Source of the DNA: Pseudomonas gregormendelii
GTDB taxonomy: Bacteria > Pseudomonadota > Gammaproteobacteria > Pseudomonadales > Pseudomonadaceae
Length of the DNA: 50,618 bases
Direction of reading: 5' to 3'
Assembly: GCF_017114825.1 (NCBI RefSeq)
Contig: NZ_JADEVO010000038.1
Span: 1-50,618 of the forward strand
Part shown: positions 1 to 7,895 of the stretch, piece after piece
Layout: the number at the start of each line of letters is the position of its first letter
Numbering within the stretch: position 1 is the first letter of the stretch
Made by a program: the position numbers and the translations under genes
Notes under the pieces: generated by a model
The model's database searches: none
The model's input: the letters and a program-made list of their open reading frames with translations, nothing else
What the model was told of the DNA's origin: nothing

Positions 1-1
1 T

Positions 2-85
2 TTCTTCATGTACTACAACCGCACCAGGCTCCACAGCTACAACAACTACCTGTCGCCAATAGCTATGGAGCAAAAAGCGGCATAA
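2..85 (+). CDS. IS3-family transposase, C-terminal fragment
   Basis: An open frame enters from the left edge and ends at TAA 83-85, giving the last 27 residues of a transposase. The fragment starts FFMYYNRTRLHSYNN and ends in SPIAMEQKAA. This is the typical end of the DDE integrase core of IS3-family OrfB proteins (YN..R.HS...SP). The IS terminal repeat follows 11 bases later. It is incomplete only because the window begins inside the gene, so whether the whole IS is intact cannot be judged here. Confidence 0.85.
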   Translation, partial: FFMYYNRTRLHSYNNYLSPIAMEQKAA

Positions 86-96
86 GCACCGTAAAC

Positions 97-123
97 GGTG
101 TCCGGGATTGCTTGACCAGTTCA
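97..123 (+). repeat. IS3-family right terminal inverted repeat
   Basis: These 27 bases are, read in reverse complement, 23/27 identical to 50493-50519 at the other end of the window. Both have TGAACTGGTC at the outer tip and CCGGACACC at the inner end. This repeat marks the right end of the IS whose transposase stops at 85. The next bases (GGCTCGCTCCCACAGG) are half of a REP palindrome, so the element appears to sit in a REP centre. Confidence 0.85.
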
Positions 124-158
124 GGCTCGCTCCCACAGGGTGGCTCCAGAGGGAGCCA
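124..158. repeat. REP half-site and short stem-loop
   Basis: GGCTCGCTCCCACAGG is the right half of a Pseudomonas REP; the left half is replaced by the IS end. It is followed by a perfect 7-bp stem, TGGCTCC / GGAGCCA, at 141-158. The stem lies just downstream of the permease gene on the minus strand and may protect the transcript end. It has no T-run, so a terminator call is not supported. Confidence 0.5.
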
Positions 159-168
159 GCAGTGCGGG

Positions 169-1584
169 TTAGATCGAGTTGGCCAGTTTGCCGGTGGAGA
201 GGCGGCGCTTGTAAGCGGTGTCGCGATTGGCCAGCCAGTAATAGAGCGGCGAAGTGATCAGCAAACCGACCAGCCATGATAAGTCCGCGCCATTGATGTG
301 CTCGGAAATCGGCCCGACGTACAGCGGCGTGTTCATGAACGGAATCTGCACCACGATGCCGATTGCGTAGGCCAGCAGTGCCTGTGGGTTGTAGCGGCCG
401 TAGATTCCGCCATCCACCTGGAAGATGGAGTTGATGTCGTATTTGCCTTGGTGAATCGCGTAGAAGTCGATCAGGTTGATCGCGGTCCACGGCACCAGCA
501 CCACGAGCAGCACCAGCACCATGTCGACGAAGTGGCCGATGAAGTCCGCCGAGGCGCCGACGGCGGCGAAGCAGCAGCCGGCGAGGACGATGATCGAGAT
601 GGCGGCGCGACTTTTGGCGGTGGGGATCCAGCGGTAGGCGAAGGTTTGCACCAGGGTGATCAGCGACAGCACGGCGCCGTAGAGGTTAAGGGCGTTATGG
701 CTGATGACGCTGAGCAGGAACAGCACCAGCATCAGTGGGCCGATGGAGCCGGTGGCGAGTTTGACCGCGTCCATGGTGTCCATGCCTGCGGGCGTGGCCA
801 GCACAGCCACGGCGCCGAAGATAAACGACAGGCTGGAGCCGAGCACGGTGCCCAGGTAGGTGGTCCAGAACGTGGCGGCTACCGGCACGTTGGCCGGCAG
901 GTAGCGCGAGTAGTCGGAGACATAGGGCGCGAAGGCGATCTGCCAGAGCGCGGCCAGGGATACGGTTGCCAGCCAGCCGGAGATGTTGAAGCTGCCGCGG
1001 GTGAGGAAATCGGCGGTCTGCACGTGGGTGAAGATGTAGCCGAAACCCAGCACGATGCCGGCACCGAGCACCCAGGTGCCGATGCGATTGAGCACGTGGA
1101 TGAAGCGGTAGCCAATGATGCCGATGATGCCTGAGCCAAGCGCACCGATGACGATGCCCACCGGCACCGGCACGCTGTCGACCACGCCGTGCAGGGACTT
1201 GCCGGCGAGGACGATGTTGGAGGCGAAGAAGCCGATGTACATGATGCCGGCGATCAGCACCACCAGCAGCGCACCCAGTGAGCCGAACTGGGCGCGGCTC
1301 TGGATCATTTGCGGAATACCCATCTGCGGCCCCTGGGCCGAGTGCAGCGCCATCAGTACGCCGCCGACCAGGTGCCCAACGAGGATGGCAACGATGCCCC
1401 ACACCAGGTTGAGGTGGAACATTTGCACGGCAAGGGCGCCGGTGACGATGGGCAGCGGCGCTATGTTGCCGCCGAACCAGAGGGTAAACAGGTCCCGGGT
1501 TTTTCCATGCCGATCTTCGGGAGGCACGTAGCCGATCGTGTGTTTTTCAATGAGCGGAGCGGAGGTTGCTGCAGAGGTGACCAT
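169..1584 (-). CDS. NCS1-family purine/cytosine/hydantoin-type permease
   Basis: This is a 471-residue inner-membrane protein with about twelve hydrophobic segments. It carries the NCS1 (nucleobase:cation symporter-1) N-terminal pattern: LFTLWFGGNIAPLPIVTGAL, then a Gly-rich second helix and a QSRAQFG motif. Family members import cytosine, purines, allantoin, hydantoins or thiamine precursors with H+ or Na+. The ATG at 1584 is chosen because TTGGAG lies 6 nt upstream; the frame could extend four codons to a TTG, but that TTG is part of the ribosome site. The gene lies 296 bp downstream of the ArgE-like gene, separated by a BIME, so it may have its own promoter. The substrate is not known; its neighbours suggest a nitrogen-rich small molecule. 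Confidence 0.85.
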   Translation of the reverse strand: MVTSAATSAPLIEKHTIGYVPPEDRHGKTRDLFTLWFGGNIAPLPIVTGALAVQMFHLNLVWGIVAILVGHLVGGVLMALHSAQGPQMGIPQMIQSRAQFGSLGALLVVLIAGIMYIGFFASNIVLAGKSLHGVVDSVPVPVGIVIGALGSGIIGIIGYRFIHVLNRIGTWVLGAGIVLGFGYIFTHVQTADFLTRGSFNISGWLATVSLAALWQIAFAPYVSDYSRYLPANVPVAATFWTTYLGTVLGSSLSFIFGAVAVLATPAGMDTMDAVKLATGSIGPLMLVLFLLSVISHNALNLYGAVLSLITLVQTFAYRWIPTAKSRAAISIIVLAGCCFAAVGASADFIGHFVDMVLVLLVVLVPWTAINLIDFYAIHQGKYDINSIFQVDGGIYGRYNPQALLAYAIGIVVQIPFMNTPLYVGPISEHINGADLSWLVGLLITSPLYYWLANRDTAYKRRLSTGKLANSI

Positions 1585-1751
1585 GAGGAACTCCAAGGCA
1601 ATTTGAGTACGTGGACGTACTTCGGTGAGCGCTTCCCGAGGGCAACGCTTTTCTTGTTGGAGTCGATGATGTGCGGTCGGGCGGGATAGATAAATTAGTA
1701 AGTTTGTTGGTATAGACGTTAAAAAAAGTAGGTCTGCGGGCGCGGTAAAAA

Positions 1752-1844
1752 TGTGGGCGCGGGCTTGTTCGCGAAGGCGGACTGACAGTCGCTATGGGTG
1801 TTGAATGTCAGGCCATCTTCGCGAGCGAGCCCGCTCCCACAGGG
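1752..1844. repeat. BIME: two inverted REP copies
   Basis: One REP (TGTGGGCGCGGGCTTGTTCG, from 1752) and an inverted REP (CCATCTTCGCGAGCGAGCC, from 1813, ending CTCCCACAGGG) are separated by about 30 bp. Together they occupy most of the gap between the permease and the ArgE-like gene. Confidence 0.8.
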
Positions 1845-1880
1845 AATTTTTGCAGGGAAGAAAGTTGCTCGAGCCGGGCT

Positions 1881-3032
1881 TTATCTGCAAATGGATAGCA
1901 GCATTCGTTGCAGCATTTGATCGCAGCCAGCGAGTTGGTCGAGGCTGACGAATTCGTCGGGTTTGTGGCCCTGGTCCATGCTGCCCGGGCCGCAGACGAC
2001 GGTGGGTATGCCAGCGGCGTCGAACAGGCCGCCCTCGGTGCCGAAGGCTACGGTGGCGAATTCGCGGGACCCGCAGAATGCGGCGAGCAGTTCTGCCGCT
2101 TCGCTGTGTGCGTCGGTCGCCAATCCCGGGTACGCCGACAGTTCGCTGAAGCTGATACCACTGTGCTCACTCACGGCGCGCATGCGCGGCAGCAGTTGCT
2201 GCTCGGCGTACAGCTGCAGCTGCTGCGCAACCTCGCTCGGATCCTGGGCCGGCAGCGCGCGAATCTCAAAGTCGAAACGGCAATCGGCGGGGACGATGTT
2301 GAGCGCCTTGCCGCCGCTAATGACGCCGGTCTGCACGGTGCTGAAAGGCGGGTCGAAACGGGCGTCCTGATGCTCGGGGGCTTTGAGCCGATTGCCGATC
2401 CGTCCCAGTTCGCCGATCAACTCGGCGGCGTATTCAATCGCGTTGACCCCGAGCGGCGCATACGCGGAATGGCAGGCCTCGCCGTGGATATCGCAGCGCA
2501 TCGCCAGTTTGCCCTTGTGACCCAGCACCGGTTTCAACTCCGTCGGCTCGCCAATGATGCACAGCCTGGGTTTGACCGGTCGCTGCTGCAGCGCCTTGAG
2601 CAACGAGCGAACACCCAGGCAGCCGACTTCTTCATCGTAGGAAAGGGCAATGTGCACCGGCATGCGCAGATCCGCCTGCACCAGGGCCGGCACCAGGGCG
2701 AGGACGCAGGCGATGTAGCCTTTCATGTCTGCGGTGCCACGACCGTACAGCTTGCCCTCGCGCTCGGTCAGCGCAAACGGCGGCAGGGTCCACGGCTGGC
2801 CGTCGACCGGCACTACATCGGTGTGGCCGGAGAGGACGATGCCCGGCACATCCGCCGGGCCGATGCTGGCGAACAGATTGGCCTTGCTGCGCTGTTCGTT
2901 GTAGATCAGCTCGCAGGGCACTGAAAAATTCGCCAGGTAGTCGCGCACGAACTCGATGAGCTGCAGGTTGGATTCGCGGCTCGTGGTGTCGAACGCCACC
3001 AGGGTTTTGAGCAGGTCGACGCTGTGACTCAT
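1881..3032 (-). CDS. argE: ArgE-like M20 family deacylase (acetylornithine deacetylase type)
   Basis: This cytosolic zinc peptidase-fold enzyme has 383 residues, the length of E. coli ArgE. Metal and catalytic motifs are SGHTDVVP (His70, Asp72), GTADMKG (bridging Asp102), SYDEEVG (Glu134/Glu135), GEPTEL, and the final GxMDQGHKPDEF histidine. The family hydrolyses N-acyl amino acids, classically N2-acetylornithine. Pseudomonads normally recycle acetyl groups with ArgJ, so a second ArgE in this setting is more likely catabolic. Its ATG overlaps the stop of the DUF1028 gene by four bases (ATGA), indicating translational coupling. The substrate could be a different N-acyl or N-carbamoyl compound; the gene symbol rests on similarity only. 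Confidence 0.8.
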   Translation of the reverse strand: MSHSVDLLKTLVAFDTTSRESNLQLIEFVRDYLANFSVPCELIYNEQRSKANLFASIGPADVPGIVLSGHTDVVPVDGQPWTLPPFALTEREGKLYGRGTADMKGYIACVLALVPALVQADLRMPVHIALSYDEEVGCLGVRSLLKALQQRPVKPRLCIIGEPTELKPVLGHKGKLAMRCDIHGEACHSAYAPLGVNAIEYAAELIGELGRIGNRLKAPEHQDARFDPPFSTVQTGVISGGKALNIVPADCRFDFEIRALPAQDPSEVAQQLQLYAEQQLLPRMRAVSEHSGISFSELSAYPGLATDAHSEAAELLAAFCGSREFATVAFGTEGGLFDAAGIPTVVCGPGSMDQGHKPDEFVSLDQLAGCDQMLQRMLLSICR

Positions 3033-3706
3033 CGATCATCTCCAGCGACGCCATAGCCCGGGGACCTGTCGGGGGCGAGGGCGCGGTCGATGTAGTCCTG
3101 GACCTGGGGGCGGTAGGCTTCCCAGAGCTTTTCCAGTTGCGCGATCGGCGCTTCGTCAGCCCAATCGACCCGCAGGTTGATGATCGGCCAGGTCAGTTCA
3201 CCGACCACCACCAGCGCTGCGGAATGCACCGGCCCGGCTTCACCGCCTGCTTCGATCGCGGCGTTCATGGCGGTGATCAGGCGGTCTGCCAGTTGCCCTT
3301 CACCGTGTTCAAATGCGCTGACCATGGCCTCGATCACCGAACGGTCCGCGAGCATGTTGCCGGCAGCAACGCATTGCTCACCGGACACTGCATTGTGCTT
3401 GCCGAGGGTTTCGCTGCCGCTGAAATGGGCGGTGCGCCCCAGGTGGTCGATGGCGGTGATTTGCCGGTACTGGCTGTAGCCATTGCTTGTCAGCACCTTG
3501 TCCAGGGCTTCTGCGGGTGCCAGGCCCTGTTCCATCAGGGCCAGGGTTTCCGGGCCGAGGGAGGGCAGGGTGATGTTCTGTGTCGAGACGGCACCGACAC
3601 CTGGCAGCAGCCAGGGGCAACGGGCGCCGACGGCGATGCTGGAGGAGCTGATGGCGATGCCGAACTGGCCGGTTTCGGGGCAGCGGGCGGCGATGGAGAA
3701 GGTCAT
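3029..3706 (-). CDS. DUF1028 family protein (Ntn-hydrolase-like)
   Basis: This 225-residue protein starts MTFSIAARCPETGQFGIAIS. It contains the DUF1028 hallmarks SSSIAVGARCPW, GVGAVSTQN and the later GN(M)L motif (AAGNMLADRSV). The family has an Ntn-hydrolase-like fold; its reaction is not settled, but an amide-cleaving role would fit the fold. The ATG at 3706 has AGGAG nine bases upstream. It is translationally coupled to the downstream ArgE-like gene. It sits 139 bp after ridA, with a pair of inverted REP elements between them. The family assignment is firm; the function is inferred from context only. Confidence 0.85.
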   Translation of the reverse strand: MTFSIAARCPETGQFGIAISSSSIAVGARCPWLLPGVGAVSTQNITLPSLGPETLALMEQGLAPAEALDKVLTSNGYSQYRQITAIDHLGRTAHFSGSETLGKHNAVSGEQCVAAGNMLADRSVIEAMVSAFEHGEGQLADRLITAMNAAIEAGGEAGPVHSAALVVVGELTWPIINLRVDWADEAPIAQLEKLWEAYRPQVQDYIDRALAPDRSPGYGVAGDDR

Positions 3707-3755
3707 GGGGGGGCTCCTAGGTTGGCCTTTTTTAGGGTGGTGTCTGAGCTGGCCT

Positions 3756-3831
3756 CATCGCGAGCAAGCTTTGCTCCCACAGGGGGAATCCCAGAGTGAC
3801 TAGCTGTGGGAGCGAAGCTTGCTCGCGATGG
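3756..3831. repeat. BIME: two convergent REP copies inside the operon
   Basis: CATCGCGAGCAAGCTTTGCT (from 3756) and CTGTGGGAGCGAAGCTTGCT (from 3804) are REP copies in opposite orientation. They lie between ridA and the DUF1028 gene and could fold into a large stem in the mRNA, lowering expression downstream or protecting the upstream message. Confidence 0.85.
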
Positions 3832-3845
3832 CTGCGCCGCGGTCT

Positions 3846-4262
3846 TTACTGCGGAATCACCGCAATCACATCAATCTCCATCAACCACTGCGGCTGCCCC
3901 AGCGCCGACACCACCAGCCCGGTGGAAATTGGAAATACGCCTTTAAGCCATTTCCCCACCTCTTGATAGACCGGCTCGCGGTAACGCGGGTCGATCAGGT
4001 AAGTGGTGGTCTTGACGATGTGGCTCAGGTCGCTGCCGGCCTCTTCCAGCAACTGCTTGACGTTGCGCATGGCCTGCTCGGTCTGCGCCCGCGGGTCACC
4101 GAGGCCGATCAGGGTGCCCTCGAAATCGGTGCCGACCTGACCCCGGACATACACCGTATTGCCGGCGCGCACGGCCTGGCACAGGTCGTTGTCCAAACTC
4201 TGGTTGGGGTAGGTTTCCTTGGTGTTGAACATGCGAATACGGGTATGAGTTGGCGTGGACAT
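3846..4262 (-). CDS. RidA/YjgF-family enamine/imine deaminase
   Basis: This is a 138-residue Rid-superfamily protein. It shows the central RGQVGTDFEGTLIGLGDPRAQTEQAM segment, in which the Arg of VRGQVG is the usual substrate-carboxylate ligand, and the C-terminal alpha/beta half MEIDVIAVIP. RidA proteins hydrolyse reactive enamines and imines to keto compounds plus ammonia; divergent Rid groups serve specific catabolic pathways. The start at 4262 has AGGAG 9 nt upstream. It begins 21 bp after the flavin monooxygenase stop, so the two are almost certainly co-transcribed. A plausible job is clearing an imine made by that oxygenase. Confidence 0.88.
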   Translation of the reverse strand: MSTPTHTRIRMFNTKETYPNQSLDNDLCQAVRAGNTVYVRGQVGTDFEGTLIGLGDPRAQTEQAMRNVKQLLEEAGSDLSHIVKTTTYLIDPRYREPVYQEVGKWLKGVFPISTGLVVSALGQPQWLMEIDVIAVIPQ

Positions 4263-4283
4263 GTGGAGCTCCTGAACAGGGAA

Positions 4284-5594
4284 TTAGGCACTGATCGGCG
4301 TTTTGGACGCGATCGAAAGGGTCTCGGCCTGGCGCTGTGCGGCATGGTGGTAGTCGAGGTATGAGCGCTGGATGGCGATGTGGTCCGCGACGTATTTGGC
4401 GTCATGCCACACCCCCCAGATAAACGACGAACCGCGCCGGGACTGCCACGGCAGGCCGAGGAAATACACGCCGGGCTCGTTGGACACACCGCGCTGATGC
4501 CTGGGCTTGCCGTGCTCATCGAACGCGTCGACGTGCAGCCAGCTGTAATCGGTGGCGAACCCGGTGGCCCAGATAATCGAGGTCACACCGGCCCGGGCCA
4601 GGTCAAGCTCGAGAATCGGCGTGGTCACGCAGTCCGGATCGGGGAAGGTGTGGCGCGCCTCGGGTTCCTGGGGCAGGTCCAGGCCATTGCGTTCGATGTA
4701 GGCGTCGGCCGCGTCAAGCAGCGCCAGGTAGTTCTCGTCGCCGCGGGCCAGGTTCTCGGCCAGGTTCGGCCGAAACGTCGCCACGCTGCCGTTGAAGGCC
4801 TGGGTCAACCCCACCAGCGTCATGCCGCGATGAGCCAGGCCGCGGAAATCCACCGTCCGCCCGCCATGGGCACCACTGACGGCGATGGTCACATGCTCCC
4901 GACCGGGCTTCATCGCCGCCTGGTCCCACTCGCCGAGCACCCCCAGCCACCAGCAGAAATCCCGGTTGCGATAAGCGCGAGGCGGGCGGTCGTGGGCGCC
5001 CACCGAGAGGTAGACCTTTTTCCCGGCACGTTGCAGTTCATCGGCGATCTGCACCCCGGACGAGCCGGCGCCCACCACCAGCACTGCGCCTTCCGGCAGT
5101 TGCCCAGGGTTGCGGTAATCAGCGGAGTGGATCTGCAGCAACGGTGTATCTTGCGGTGCGATGGGCGGAATGACCGGGCGCTGGAACGGCCCGGTGGCCG
5201 CGACGACCCGGTTGGCTTCGATCACGCCTTGGGACGTTTCGATGGTGAAGCCAGGGCGACCGACATTGCGCTCGACCTTCAACACCTCCACCCCGGTACG
5301 CACGGGGGCATTGAATTTTTTCGCGTAGGCTTCGAAGTAGTCGGCAACCCGTTCTTTCGGCGCAAAGCCATCGGGGCTCAGGTCATCAAATTCGAGGCCG
5401 GGAAACCGATCGTGCCAGGCCGGGCCGTTGGCCACCAACGAATCCCAACGGCCAGTGCGCCAGCGTTCGGCAATGCGCTCACGTTCCAGCACCAGGTGCG
5501 GCACCCCGAGTTTGCTCAAGTGCTCGCTCATCGCCACGCCAGCCTGACCGGCGCCGACAATCAGCGTGTCTGTTTTTGTTATTTCAGTGGTCAT
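4284..5594 (-). CDS. Flavin-containing monooxygenase (FMO/CzcO type)
   Basis: This 436-residue two-dinucleotide-fold flavoprotein has an FAD motif GAGQAG at residues 14-19 and an NADPH motif VGAGSSG in the middle. It also has an ATGF signature near the end (IIWATGFATDYSW). FMOs use NADPH and O2 to oxygenate soft nucleophiles, often amine N or S atoms. The ATG at 5594 is chosen because the FAD fold starts directly after it and AAGGGTAGAGAG precedes it; in-frame ATGs exist at 5612 and 5639. It is the first gene of the minus-strand cluster with ridA, DUF1028 and the M20 enzyme, and should carry out the initial oxidation. The exact substrate is unknown. Confidence 0.85.
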   Translation of the reverse strand: MTTEITKTDTLIVGAGQAGVAMSEHLSKLGVPHLVLERERIAERWRTGRWDSLVANGPAWHDRFPGLEFDDLSPDGFAPKERVADYFEAYAKKFNAPVRTGVEVLKVERNVGRPGFTIETSQGVIEANRVVAATGPFQRPVIPPIAPQDTPLLQIHSADYRNPGQLPEGAVLVVGAGSSGVQIADELQRAGKKVYLSVGAHDRPPRAYRNRDFCWWLGVLGEWDQAAMKPGREHVTIAVSGAHGGRTVDFRGLAHRGMTLVGLTQAFNGSVATFRPNLAENLARGDENYLALLDAADAYIERNGLDLPQEPEARHTFPDPDCVTTPILELDLARAGVTSIIWATGFATDYSWLHVDAFDEHGKPRHQRGVSNEPGVYFLGLPWQSRRGSSFIWGVWHDAKYVADHIAIQRSYLDYHHAAQRQAETLSIASKTPISA

Positions 5595-6015
5595 CTCTCT
5601 ACCCTTCGACATGGGATTCAGGCGCTGATGGCCTGCCATCTGTTGGGCTCAAGACTAGGGATGACCCTGGTATCGGTAAAATATTATTAAGCTGGCATTT
5701 GAGTACAAATAACTGAGGCAGAAGCTTTGGCTTGAGGTGATTTGCAGGATATGCGTTTGATCGATCAACAACTCAATCGTCGGGTCGATAGCAGCCTGAT
5801 GCCGCAGACAGGCGCCCGCGGTTAGTCGCCAGGCCAGCTTTATCGCGCAGTCGAGTGGATAACTGCGCGAAGCTGATTATGCTGTAGGAAACCTTGCAGC
5901 GATGCGAGGTCGTCAGCCTGTTCGCATGCGTTACGACATCAGCCCCAGGGCCTGGGTGCGGCGTTTTGGTAGTGGGGTACTCCGGCCTACAACAAGAGAC
6001 ACACGGAGAACACTC
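5595..6015. other. Divergent intergenic region, FMO cluster / MFS
   Basis: This gap of about 420 bp has no convincing gene. It holds the promoter candidate at 5681-5708 and a 25-codon frame starting ATG at 5751 with no recognisable relative. No regulator gene adjoins the cluster, so control must come from elsewhere or from this region alone. Confidence 0.5.
5681..5708 (-). promoter_or_regulatory. Candidate sigma-70 promoter for the monooxygenase cluster
   Basis: On the minus strand TTGTAC (5708-5703) and TAATAT (5686-5681) are 16 bp apart in an AT-rich patch about 87 bp before the monooxygenase ATG. This is called by eye from hexamer matches; no start-site data are available. Confidence 0.4.
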
Positions 6016-7692
6016 ATGGCCGCAATCGACAACACCACCACGGGCAGCCCGCCCAATCAGGGGATCACCAGGGAGGAGCGCAAGGTCATCTTCGCGTCCT
6101 CCCTGGGCACGGTATTCGAGTGGTACGACTTTTACCTGTACGGCTCGCTCGCCGCGATCATCGCCAAGCATTTTTTCGCCGGGGTCAACGAGACCACCGC
6201 CTTTATCTTCGCGCTGCTGGCGTTCGCCGCCGGGTTTGCCGTACGGCCTTTCGGCGCGATCGTGTTCGGGCGCCTGGGCGACATGATCGGGCGCAAGCAC
6301 ACGTTCCTGATCACCATTGTGATCATGGGGATCTCCACGGCCGTGGTGGGTTTCCTGCCCGGTTACGCGACTATCGGCGTGGCCGCACCGATCATCCTGA
6401 TTACCCTGCGCATGTTGCAAGGCCTGGCGCTGGGTGGTGAGTACGGGGGCGCGGCGACCTATGTGGCCGAACATGCGCCGAAAGGCCGGCGGGGTTTCTT
6501 CACCTCGTGGATTCAAACAACGGCCACCCTGGGGCTATTCCTGTCCTTGCTGGTGATCCTGGCCTGCCGCACCATTCTGGGCACCGAAGACTTTGAGGCC
6601 TGGGGCTGGCGGATTCCATTCCTGCTGTCGCTCCTGCTGCTGGTCATCTCGGTGTACATCCGCCTGCAACTGAGCGAGTCGCCAGCGTTCCTGAAAATGA
6701 AGGCCGAAGGCAAGGCGTCGAAGGCGCCGCTGACCGAGTCCTTCGCCCGCTGGGACAACCTCAAGATCGTTATCATGGCGTTGCTGGGCGGCACGGCAGG
6801 GCAGGCTGTGGTCTGGTACACCGGGCAGTTCTACGCGCTGTTTTTCCTGCTGCAGACGCTGAAGATCGACCCGCAGACTGCCAACTTGCTGATCGCCGGT
6901 TCGCTGCTGATCGGTACGCCGTTCTTCGTGATATTTGGCAGCCTGTCCGACCGTATCGGGCGCAAAGGCATCGTCATGGCTGGCTGCATTTTGGCCGCGC
7001 TCACTTACTTCCCGATCTTCCATGCGCTGACTCAGTACGGTAACCCCGACGTGTTCACCGCCCAGGCGCGCAATCCGGTCACGGTGGTGGCTGATCCCGA
7101 GCAGTGTTCGTTCCAGTTCGACCCGGTGGGCAAGGCCAAATTCACCAGCTCCTGCGATCTGGCCAAGACCCTGCTGGCCAAGCGGGCCATCCCCTACAAG
7201 AACGAGAAGGCCGAGCCGGGAACGGTGGCGCAGGTGCGTATTGGCGACAAGGTGATCACCAGCTTCGAAGGCACCGGCATGCCGGCTGCCGACTTCAAGA
7301 CCCGCAACGACGCCTTCACCGCATCGCTGAGCACTTCGCTCAAGGAGGCCGGCTACCCTGAAAAGGCGGACCCGGCGAAGACCAACTACCCCATCGTGTT
7401 GCTGCTGCTGACCATCCTGGTGATCTACGTGACCATGGTGTATGGCCCGATTGCCGCCTGGCTGGTGGAGCTGTTCCCCACGCGCATCCGCTACACCTCG
7501 ATGTCGCTGCCATACCATATCGGCAACGGCTGGTTCGGCGGCTTCCTGCCGACGGTGGCGTTCGCCATGGTCGCGGCCACGGGTGATATCTACTACGGGC
7601 TGTGGTACCCGATCGTCATTGCCGTAATGACTGCTGTGCTGGGCACCTTCTTCCTGCCGGAAACCAAGGATCGCGACATCCTCAACGACTGA
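6016..7692 (+). CDS. MFS transporter, MHS-type, with periplasmic insertion
   Basis: This 558-residue carrier belongs to the metabolite:H+ symporter branch of the MFS. It has EWYDFYLYGSLA in helix 1, the loop motif GRLGDMIGRK, the motif LGGEYGGAATYVAEHAP and a second RIGRK. Helix 9 is followed by an insertion of about 110 residues (roughly 342-455) predicted to face the periplasm. It contains two cysteines in CSFQFDPVGKAKFTSSCD and explains the length well above the usual 430. The ATG at 6016 has GGAG 8 nt upstream. A close paralogue with the same insertion lies at 27638-29260. The substrate is unknown; related MHS carriers move organic acids or betaines. It is divergent from the monooxygenase cluster and may serve it. 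Confidence 0.85.
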   Translation: MAAIDNTTTGSPPNQGITREERKVIFASSLGTVFEWYDFYLYGSLAAIIAKHFFAGVNETTAFIFALLAFAAGFAVRPFGAIVFGRLGDMIGRKHTFLITIVIMGISTAVVGFLPGYATIGVAAPIILITLRMLQGLALGGEYGGAATYVAEHAPKGRRGFFTSWIQTTATLGLFLSLLVILACRTILGTEDFEAWGWRIPFLLSLLLLVISVYIRLQLSESPAFLKMKAEGKASKAPLTESFARWDNLKIVIMALLGGTAGQAVVWYTGQFYALFFLLQTLKIDPQTANLLIAGSLLIGTPFFVIFGSLSDRIGRKGIVMAGCILAALTYFPIFHALTQYGNPDVFTAQARNPVTVVADPEQCSFQFDPVGKAKFTSSCDLAKTLLAKRAIPYKNEKAEPGTVAQVRIGDKVITSFEGTGMPAADFKTRNDAFTASLSTSLKEAGYPEKADPAKTNYPIVLLLLTILVIYVTMVYGPIAAWLVELFPTRIRYTSMSLPYHIGNGWFGGFLPTVAFAMVAATGDIYYGLWYPIVIAVMTAVLGTFFLPETKDRDILND

Positions 7693-7895
7693 TCCCGCGA
7701 GGCCCTCTCTCGTAAGGGAGGGGGCTGTTTCTGAACCATCACGCCGCCGCATGCCCCAACCGGTTCCCACCCCGAGAAGCATCACTCAATCGACGCCGCG
7801 TTTTCGGCGAAGCAGTGATCTGTTTCTCAACACCCTTGGCGTCATTCTGGATAACGCAGCGGCAGATCGCGGCGAGTCCGCTGCGTACACCCCGG

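Noticed and set aside
7693..7760. Terminator after the first large MFS gene
   Set aside because: GCCCTCTCTCG/AGGGAGGGGGC pairs only imperfectly and has just three T after it; too weak to call.
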